From positions 1 to 14,421 of the forward strand of contig JBLIOL010000117.1 of NCBI GenBank assembly GCA_047639615.1: 14,421 bases of DNA, read 5' to 3'. The DNA is from CAYWNK01 sp047639615 (GTDB taxonomy: Bacteria > Planctomycetota > UBA1135 > GCA-002686595). Shown in pieces: positions 1 through 5,603 of the stretch. Position 1 is the first letter of the stretch, and each line of letters starts with the position of its first letter. Under the pieces are notes generated by a model. It ran no database searches. It was given only the letters and a program-made list of their open reading frames with translations, and was not told where the DNA came from. A program made the position numbers and the translations under genes.

Positions 1-2
1 TG

Positions 3-875
3 GCCGGGCGTGACGGATTCTTCGCAGCCCCGTACCCCGGAAACGCCATCAATATTGGCAGCTGCGCGAACGTAGCGCTCACGAACCTGACGGTGGAGGG
101 CGGTTCCGCCTACAGCCCCAGCACCAGTGGCTTCGGCTCCTACGCCGAAGGCGGTGGTACCGGCGTCCACATTCAGTCCTCCAAGATCGTGGTGCAGCGC
201 TGCATCGTAAGTGGCGGCGAAGGCGGATCGTGGACCAACGATGGCAATGCCGGCGATGGAGGTACAGGCCTCCTGGCCGCAAGCCAAGTGGAGCTGGTTC
301 TCGTTCACGCCCTGATCAGCGGAGGAGCTGGCGGCGACAGCGGCGATGGCATCGGACCCTTCTGCGCCGTAGGCGGCAATGCCCTCGAGATCGGCAACTT
401 TCAATGCGACGCCCGCGGCCAGTCCCTAAGCCTTGTCCCAGGCGAAGGCGGCACCCATGTCTTCTTCGGCAACACCTGCTCACCAGGAAGTCCGCTGGTC
501 GGCCCCATGACCATCTGGAACGGGAACGCGCGCTCCATGATCACCCCCAGCCTGGTGCGAGCGGGCGAACAGGTCCTCACCACGGCCCACGGGCAACCCG
601 GCGATCTAGTCTGGCGTTGGGTCAGCACCAGCAGCCATTGGGAACGCCGCGCCACCTGGCATGGCACCCTGCTGATCCAACCCTCCTCACCCAACCTCGC
701 CCAGCTGCTGGGCAGCGTCCCCGGCGATGGATCACTCGAGATCGACGACAGTTGGCGCCTACCGAACGGTATGGAAGGGCTCACCATCCATACCCAGGCG
801 CTCTTCTGCTCCAGCACAGGCAGACGCAGTCTCAGTAACACCACCGCCATCACCGTGCTCGACCCAGCCTTCTAA
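3..875 (+). CDS. Secreted right-handed beta-helix protein, C-terminal part (cut by left edge)
   Basis: The reading frame is open from the first bases of the window to a TAA at 873-875, so the N-terminus and any signal peptide lie outside. The visible N-terminal half is rich in Gly, Asn, Ser and Thr, with repeated short strands such as GNAINIGSCANVALTNLTV and GGNALEIGNF. That is the rung pattern of right-handed parallel beta-helix (pectate-lyase-like) proteins. The last ~130 residues change character: an 'FGNTCSPGSPL' linker, then 'GQPGDLVW', a 'LLGSVPGDGSLEI' stretch and a final 'SLSNTTAITVLDPAF'. To my recollection this resembles the C-terminal domain shared by many large secreted planctomycete proteins. 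No catalytic residues can be named. It is probably exported, as an adhesin, surface polymer-binding protein or degenerate lyase. It converges on the gene ending at 958. The fold is fairly sure; the function is unknown. Confidence 0.75.
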   Translation, partial: AGRDGFFAAPYPGNAINIGSCANVALTNLTVEGGSAYSPSTSGFGSYAEGGGTGVHIQSSKIVVQRCIVSGGEGGSWTNDGNAGDGGTGLLAASQVELVLVHALISGGAGGDSGDGIGPFCAVGGNALEIGNFQCDARGQSLSLVPGEGGTHVFFGNTCSPGSPLVGPMTIWNGNARSMITPSLVRAGEQVLTTAHGQPGDLVWRWVSTSSHWERRATWHGTLLIQPSSPNLAQLLGSVPGDGSLEIDDSWRLPNGMEGLTIHTQALFCSSTGRRSLSNTTAITVLDPAF

Positions 876-957
876 GGCCCCCCCCGCCCCAAAGCAGAAC
901 TGCCCGCAACCAACTAGTGGTCGCGAGCAGCTTCGTTTTCTGAGCAGCGCTGGAGGC

Positions 958-1824
958 TTACTCCAAGGGAGAGGATCCGCCCTCGGGCATACCACCCATG
1001 CGCGATCTCTCCGCCTGAGCCTCGGGCGGGCTTTGCCCCATGGCTGAGCCAAAGGGTGCGCTCGGTGCGGGCACCGATGCAGCCACAGGCGCAGGTGTCT
1101 CGCCTGCCGCGGCCCTGCTGTAGCGCAGGCTCACGTTCTGGCGACCCATCTCCTTCAGACGTGAAGGATCCTTCTTCAGGCCCAGGTTATGGGCCTTGGA
1201 GACCACGCTCTTCACAGAGCGGCCAAGGGCCTTAGCGATCTCCAGGTTGGAGGCTTGGGGATAGAGCACCCGTAGCTGATCCAGCTCGGAGCTCTGCCAA
1301 CGCGGCATACGCGTCGTAGCCTTGCCGCCGGTCTGTCGGCGCAGGAAGGCTTTGTCTTTCGAGATGCAAAGCCGGCCAGCGCAGGCTTCGATTGCGATCA
1401 GGGAACGTCCGAAGACGATCGCCAAATCCTCGTTGGTCCGGGTGCCATAGAGGCGTTTGAAGTCGGCCTCATCCTCATGGCTCCAGTCACCATCCTTGCG
1501 GGTTAGCGCAAGCTGTGCGATGCGACCTTCCACGTCGGCCTGGGCGCGGCCCATGACTCGACACAGGGCCTGCATGGTGGATGCTCCCAAGTACTGACGC
1601 AGCTTGTGCACCTCCACGTCCGTCCAGGGACCCGTCTTGGGCTCCCCTTCGAACAGGGATTCCGCCATGCTGCGGACCGCGGCGAGGGAGCGCTTGAGTT
1701 CACGCGCGATGGCGCGGTCATCCCGCAAGCCATACATCTCGCGGAACATAGCGATTTCCTCGGTGGACCAACGACCTCGCCTGGGCGATGTCGGTCTCTC
1801 TGCTCCCCACATAGGTTTTGACAC
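958..1824 (-). CDS. Four-repeat Myb/SANT-like (GcrA-like HTH) putative DNA-binding protein
   Basis: The 288-residue protein has four helix-turn-helix-like repeats at about residues 16-58, 64-106, 111-153 and 173-216. Each begins with a conserved Trp (W19, W67, W114, W176) and runs as W-S/T-x-E...L/F...Y...(I/L)A..(L/F)GRS..A(V/I)....L. The fourth repeat, ending 'GRSVKSVVSKAHNLGLKKD', resembles the HTH of GcrA-type and phage-type regulators, so sequence-specific DNA binding is likely. The tail after residue 235 is Ala/Pro/Ser/Gly-rich and probably disordered. I chose the GTG start at 1822-1824 because AGGAGG (plus-strand cctcct 1830-1835) lies five bases upstream, the clearest ribosome binding site in the window; an internal ATG four codons later has no such site. 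The gene stands alone, convergent with the beta-helix gene and separated by 248 bases from enzyme I. Target and role are unknown. Confidence 0.8.
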   Translation of the reverse strand: MSKPMWGAERPTSPRRGRWSTEEIAMFREMYGLRDDRAIARELKRSLAAVRSMAESLFEGEPKTGPWTDVEVHKLRQYLGASTMQALCRVMGRAQADVEGRIAQLALTRKDGDWSHEDEADFKRLYGTRTNEDLAIVFGRSLIAIEACAGRLCISKDKAFLRRQTGGKATTRMPRWQSSELDQLRVLYPQASNLEIAKALGRSVKSVVSKAHNLGLKKDPSRLKEMGRQNVSLRYSRAAAGETPAPVAASVPAPSAPFGSAMGQSPPEAQAERSRMGGMPEGGSSPLE

Positions 1825-1829
1825 GTGTT

Positions 1830-1835
1830 CCTCCT
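1830..1835 (-). promoter_or_regulatory. Ribosome binding site AGGAGG of the Myb/SANT-like gene
   Basis: AGGAGG on the minus strand, five bases before the GTG at 1824. It decides in favour of the GTG over the in-frame ATG four codons downstream. It stands out because most other genes in this window have no recognisable Shine-Dalgarno sequence. Confidence 0.75.
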
Positions 1836-2034
1836 CTCTCTCGCAACTAACGAATGGGCATTGAGTCTAGCCTTGCGCTTTGTTCCGCTTCCAATCCCAG
1901 TTCACATCCGATAGGTCGATTGCGATAGGGGCTCTGAAATGAGGGATCATTTAGCAAGGGGGCCAGAAGCGGCCCACATAGGAGTTCGACCCACATGCCT
2001 ACGACCCTGCACTTCTGTTTTGTGAAGAGTGCGT

Positions 2035-2061
2035 CCGTTCCAGGATTCGAACCTAAAACGG
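2035..2061 (-). other. tRNA T-arm-like hairpin downstream of the ptsI terminator
   Basis: On the minus strand this stretch folds into a 10-bp stem with a seven-base loop TTCGAAT. The loop matches the tRNA T-loop consensus (T54, T55, C56, purine 57, A58) and is closed by G-C, as G53-C61 is in tRNAs. Two stem positions pair only as G-U on the minus-strand RNA and would be C/A mismatches on the plus strand, so the structure fits minus-strand RNA. No D-arm, anticodon arm or matching 5' acceptor strand lies upstream, where the ptsI tail and its terminator sit, so this is not a complete tRNA. It may be a tRNA remnant, an old attachment-site scar or a processing/stability element. The surrounding 1861-2060 stretch is about 52 % GC, lower than the neighbouring genes. 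Confidence 0.45.
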
Positions 2062-2062
2062 T

Positions 2063-2091
2063 AAAAAACGCCTCAGGAGCCCTCTGAGGCG
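2063..2091 (-). terminator. Intrinsic terminator of ptsI, overlapping its stop codon
   Basis: On the minus strand an 8-bp perfect stem (CGCCTCAG/CTGAGGCG) with a seven-base loop is followed at once by six Ts. The ptsI stop codon (TGA, 2073-2075) lies in the 3' arm of the stem, so the hairpin is built from the last codons of the gene. It is the only hairpin in this window with a proper T-tract. Confidence 0.85.
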
Positions 2092-3839
2092 GCTTCACCA
2101 GGCTCCAAGCCCTCGTGAAGCTCCAAGCGCACCTGGGCCAGGAGTTCACGTATCTCCTCCGCCCCACTGGCAGCTAGGGCCTTATCCGCCAATTCCGTCA
2201 ACCTAGCCTTGGTGCCGCAACGCACGGCATAGCGGACTTCGGCCAAGAAATGGGAAGCCACACTCACGCCGGTGAATCCGAGCCCCAAAAGCAGCATGGC
2301 GTACGCCTGGTCCCCCGCCACCTCCCCGCACACGGTGCAGGGCTTGCCCGCCGCACGGGCCTGACTGGCGATGGAAGCCAGGGCGCGCACCACCGCTGGG
2401 TGGTGCGGCTCGTACAGGCGCGAGACCAGGGGATTGTCTCGGTCGACGGCCAACAGGTACTGCACCAGGTCGTTGGTGCCGACGCTGATGAAGTCGACCT
2501 CCTCCAGTAGCTGGTCGAGAATCCAGATGGTCGAGGGCACCTCCACCATGACGCCCACGGGCACGTAGTCGGCCACTTCGTAGCCCTGATCCTTGAGCTG
2601 TGCACGCACCTGACTAAAGATCTCGTGGGTCGCATGCACCTCGTCCAAGGAGGTCACCATGGGAATCAGGATGCGCAAATCCCCGAGCACACTAGCGCGC
2701 AACAGGGCACGCAATTGGACGCGCAGCAATTCCTGCCACTCCAAACTGATCCGTACGCCGCGCCATCCAAGGGCCGGGTTGGCTTCCTTCGGCGTGCCGA
2801 AGTAGGGCAGCGGCTTATCGCCACCGATGTCCAAGGTACGGAAGGTGACCGGCTTGTCCGGGAAGGCATCGAGCACCCGACGATAGAGCCGGTACTGCTC
2901 TTCCTCGGAGGGAAACTGGGTGCGCTCCATGTAGAGGAACTCCGTGCGCAGCAGGCCCACACCGTCGCAATAGTCGCGATCGAAGGTGCCTAGGTCGCGC
3001 ACACTCTCCAGGTTCACCGACACGTCCATGCCCAGGCCATCGGTGGTCTCGGCCGGCAAGGAACCATAGGCGGAGATCAAGACCTGACGCGCTTCGCGCT
3101 GCTTGCGGCGCTCCTCGAAGGCCGCCATCTGCTGCTCGTCCGGTGTCAACTGCACCATGCCGCGATCCCCATCCACGAGGATCGGCATGTCCTGCTCGAG
3201 GCGCGCCAGCAGATTGGTGAGCCCAACCACGCAGGGGATTCCGAAGGAGCGCGCCAGCACGGCGCCGTGGGAGAAGCGCCCACCGGTCTCGGTGATGATG
3301 CCCAGGATGCGCCCGCGCTCAAGGAAGCTGACCACCTGCGGCGTGAGCTCCTCCGCCGCCAGGACCACCTGCCCCTGGGAGGCATTGACCTCTTCCTGAT
3401 CCCGCTGCAGCAGTTCCGCCAGCACGCCGCGCCAGGGCTCGGACACATCCGCCGCGTAGTCGCGCACACTATCGCCTTCCAGCTTGCCCATGGTGCGCTT
3501 CAAGCGCTTGACCAGGGCCTGTACCGCCGCCTCAGCGTTGATGTGCTCCTCGTCGATGGCCTTCTCAACCGCCTGCCGCGCCGAAGGGTCGGACAGGATC
3601 ATGCGGTGAACGGCGAAGATGCCCGCCTCCTGCTCCCCCGCGCTCTCGAGCACGATCTCCTGCTGGCGCTCCAAACGCGCGTCCACGCGCGCCAGAGCCT
3701 CCTCCAAACGCACGATCTCCCCCGCCACATCCTGACCCCTAATGGACCAGACCGGGACAGCACCCTCGCGCGCGCGCACCACGTGCACGGGCCCGAGGGC
3801 TAGGCCGGGGTTGACGGAGACACCTTGAATCTGGGGCAT
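2073..3839 (-). CDS. ptsI: Phosphoenolpyruvate-protein phosphotransferase (PTS enzyme I)
   Basis: Enzyme I takes phosphate from PEP onto a histidine and passes it to HPr; it acts in the cytosol as a dimer. At 588 residues it is the normal length for the plain enzyme, without the N-terminal GAF domain of the nitrogen-type paralogue. The HPr-binding and swivel domains occupy about residues 1-230, with the phospho-accepting H191 in GGRFSHGAVLARS. The PEP-binding barrel follows, showing LLRTEFLYMERTQFPSEEEQ (297-316), RTLDIGGDKPLPYF (334-347) and DFISVGTNDLVQYLLAVDRDN (449-469). The catalytic acid C504 is in CTVCGEVAGD. The residue two before H191 is Phe where E. coli has Thr, and Gly-Ala follow the His instead of Thr-Ser. 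No HPr or EII gene is in the window, so the partner is unknown. The ATG start aligns with the family N-terminus although no clear ribosome site precedes it. A terminator overlaps the stop. Confidence 0.95.
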   Translation of the reverse strand: MPQIQGVSVNPGLALGPVHVVRAREGAVPVWSIRGQDVAGEIVRLEEALARVDARLERQQEIVLESAGEQEAGIFAVHRMILSDPSARQAVEKAIDEEHINAEAAVQALVKRLKRTMGKLEGDSVRDYAADVSEPWRGVLAELLQRDQEEVNASQGQVVLAAEELTPQVVSFLERGRILGIITETGGRFSHGAVLARSFGIPCVVGLTNLLARLEQDMPILVDGDRGMVQLTPDEQQMAAFEERRKQREARQVLISAYGSLPAETTDGLGMDVSVNLESVRDLGTFDRDYCDGVGLLRTEFLYMERTQFPSEEEQYRLYRRVLDAFPDKPVTFRTLDIGGDKPLPYFGTPKEANPALGWRGVRISLEWQELLRVQLRALLRASVLGDLRILIPMVTSLDEVHATHEIFSQVRAQLKDQGYEVADYVPVGVMVEVPSTIWILDQLLEEVDFISVGTNDLVQYLLAVDRDNPLVSRLYEPHHPAVVRALASIASQARAAGKPCTVCGEVAGDQAYAMLLLGLGFTGVSVASHFLAEVRYAVRCGTKARLTELADKALAASGAEEIRELLAQVRLELHEGLEPGEAASEGS

Positions 3840-4059
3840 GGGCGGGCTGCGGGGTCAGTGGCTGGAAGGGCTAAGACGCGAGTCGTACTTGCGGTTTCCT
3901 GATATCGCTCAAGAAAGCGGGTCAATTCCATCGAATGAGTGCCTGTGGTGGGATCCCCCCCCCAGGAGCGTGTCCCGTGAACAGCGCCCGGCAAGGCCGG
4001 TAGCGAGTCCCCGGGATTCGAATAGGCAAGGCTAGCTGCCCAGGCACGGAAGATATTAG
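3840..4059. other. Divergent intergenic region between ptsI and the membrane-protein gene
   Basis: This 220-base gap must hold the promoters of both neighbours. A possible ptsI promoter on the minus strand is TTGACC (about 3930-3935) followed after 15 bases by TATCAG; the spacing is short, so it is only tentative. Other contents are a run of nine Cs (3955-3963), a small CCGGC/GCCGG hairpin near 3990-4000, and the nine bases GGATTCGAA (4014-4022), which also occur in the hairpin at 2035-2061. I see no tRNA or small gene here. Confidence 0.3.
4048..4052 (+). promoter_or_regulatory. Ribosome binding site of the membrane-protein gene
   Basis: GGAAG lies seven bases before the ATG at 4060 and supports that start. 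Confidence 0.5.
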
Positions 4060-5517
4060 ATGCAAAGGAACGTCGAGAAGGCTGACCCCAAGGTCAAAGC
4101 GCTCCCCATAGACAACAAGCGAGCCAGGCGGCCGCTTGGCAACCTGCTCCTACTGTCCGGGGGTACGAGCCTATTCGCCTCGGGGATCTTCTTGGGCCCT
4201 GCTGCCAGCCTAGCGGGCGCGGCAGCGGAGCCACTGGAGAGGCTAACCGAGTTGGGTCTAGAACCGAACCTACTGATGTTGGCAGGCGTCATGCTGCTCG
4301 GCCTCTGGTTGGTCTCGAAGCACATCCGACTGCACGTCCAGAGCCTGATGCAGCGCGACGGGAGCGAGCGGGCGCTGACCGAAATGGGCGCAGATCTAGC
4401 CGAATTCTGCAATCGACTGGTGGAGTTCCAGGGCGATCACCTGCACTTCCGCACGGAACTGGAGGGCATGAGCCGCCAGATCACCGCCCACCGCCAGGGC
4501 GACCGCTCCGGCGAAGCTGCGGACGGTCTGTTCCGCATGGCAGCCAGCTTTGACCAGCTCGGCGCGAACATGGGCGGCCAGTTGAAGGAGTCCGTCAGCA
4601 GCATGCGCCACAACGTGGATGAGCTCGGCGGCCTGGTCGCCGCTAGCCGCGACTTCCTGCAGGAATCGGTCGAAGACAACGGCGAAAAAATCCGCGCACT
4701 GCAGGGCAGCCTGGACAGCCTAGCGCAGGAGATCCGCCAGATCCCGGCCGCCCTGCAGCTGGCCCAAGCCTTCGTGGCAGGCACCGGCCTGCCCGCCCTC
4801 GGCGCCACCGGCGCCACCGGCGAAGAGGCCCCGGAGCCCGAGGACGAGCTCGACGAGCTCGACGAGAAGCAGGAGCAGGAGCCCGAGCTGGATCCGGAAG
4901 ACTGCTTCCAGAATGAGATCGATGACGCCATCGAACTGGATCCGAGCCCGGCCAGCGGCCTGGGCCTCCTGGACGACATCGAGGCCTTCGACGAGGAAGC
5001 CGAGGAGTCGATCTTCGACGACGGCCCGCTGGCCTTCTTCGACCGTATCGAGAGCGCAAACAATCCTCAGCCGCCGGAGCCGGCCCCAGAGGAGGCAAGT
5101 ACTGGGGAGGCAAGTGCAAAGGAGGCAAGTGCAGAGGAAACTCCTGCGAGCGCGCCCTCGAACGCTGCGCCCACCACGGAGCCGAGCGCTGAAGAGCAGA
5201 GCCCTACGGAGCAAGCTCCCGAGCCCGAGCTCGCACCAGACCTGGCCAGCGCGGACGCCATCGCGCCCAGCACGGTGCCCTTGGAAGCGCCCCTCCCGGC
5301 GCTCGGGCTGAAGCCCGAGGAAGCAACCAGCGACGAGCAAACCGCGTCCGCACCGGATGCGCCCTTGCCGAAACCGATCGTACCCCCGGCCTTGACCGGC
5401 GATGCCTTCGCCAGCATGCCGGCTCCGGATTTCGGCCCTAAGCAGATCGACCTGACGAAGCCCCCGGAGAACGATCCACCCGGTGGCCCAGGCAACTTCC
5501 CGAGCATCGGGTTCTAG
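4060..5517 (+). CDS. Unrecognised membrane-anchored coiled-coil protein with acidic Pro/Ala-rich tail
   Basis: I do not recognise a family. The 485-residue protein starts with a basic segment (KNKRARR-like residues at ~18-24), followed by two hydrophobic segments at about 27-52 and 70-86. These predict an N-terminal membrane hairpin with both ends in the cytoplasm. Residues about 105-235 are amphipathic and heptad-like (for example DLAEFCNRLVEFQ, SSMRHNVDELGGLV, EKIRALQGSLDSLAQEIRQI), which suggests a helical bundle or coiled coil. From 255 the chain is strongly acidic (DELDELDEKQEQEPELDPED), then Ala/Glu/Pro/Ser-rich with short EAS(T/A)xE repeats near 345-360, and it ends in PGGPGNFPSIGF. 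The layout suggests a membrane-tethered scaffold with a long disordered cytoplasmic arm. The gene is monocistronic, divergent from ptsI and convergent with tex. The ATG has a plausible ribosome site. Function is unknown. Confidence 0.75.
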   Translation: MQRNVEKADPKVKALPIDNKRARRPLGNLLLLSGGTSLFASGIFLGPAASLAGAAAEPLERLTELGLEPNLLMLAGVMLLGLWLVSKHIRLHVQSLMQRDGSERALTEMGADLAEFCNRLVEFQGDHLHFRTELEGMSRQITAHRQGDRSGEAADGLFRMAASFDQLGANMGGQLKESVSSMRHNVDELGGLVAASRDFLQESVEDNGEKIRALQGSLDSLAQEIRQIPAALQLAQAFVAGTGLPALGATGATGEEAPEPEDELDELDEKQEQEPELDPEDCFQNEIDDAIELDPSPASGLGLLDDIEAFDEEAEESIFDDGPLAFFDRIESANNPQPPEPAPEEASTGEASAKEASAEETPASAPSNAAPTTEPSAEEQSPTEQAPEPELAPDLASADAIAPSTVPLEAPLPALGLKPEEATSDEQTASAPDAPLPKPIVPPALTGDAFASMPAPDFGPKQIDLTKPPENDPPGGPGNFPSIGF

Positions 5518-5534
5518 GCAAGTCTAATCACAAC

Positions 5535-5573
5535 GAGCGAGGGGCCGACTGCACTGCAGCCGGCCCCTCGCTC
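5535..5573. terminator. Probable bidirectional terminator hairpin between convergent genes
   Basis: A 13-bp perfect GC-rich stem (GAGCGAGGGGCCG and its complement) with a 13-base loop lies 17 bases after the stop at 5517 and 30 bases after the tex stop on the other strand. Neither strand has a T-tract after the stem, so it is not a classical intrinsic terminator. The position between two convergent stops makes a two-way terminator or 3'-end protector the likely role. Confidence 0.6.
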
Positions 5574-5603
5574 AAATTCACGCAAGCTGCGCGCCGCAGC
5601 GCC

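Noticed and set aside
876..957. A terminator between the beta-helix gene and the Myb/SANT-like gene
   Set aside because: Only a direct repeat (GAGCAGC) and a four-base stem around ACTAG are visible. There is no convincing hairpin.
2027..2100. A complete tRNA ending at the T-arm-like hairpin
   Set aside because: The bases that would form the 5' acceptor, D and anticodon arms are the ptsI tail and its terminator, and no 5' strand complementary to the 3' acceptor is present.
1847..2167. A 106-codon minus-strand frame crossing the ptsI end and the following gap
   Set aside because: Its first third overlaps ptsI in another frame, it runs through the terminator and the T-arm-like hairpin, and it shows no domain. 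The gap looks non-coding.
4011..4040. A second TTCGAA-containing stretch that might be a tRNA T-arm
   Set aside because: The flanking bases do not pair as a T-stem and no other tRNA arm is present nearby. It shares only nine bases with the hairpin at 2035-2061.
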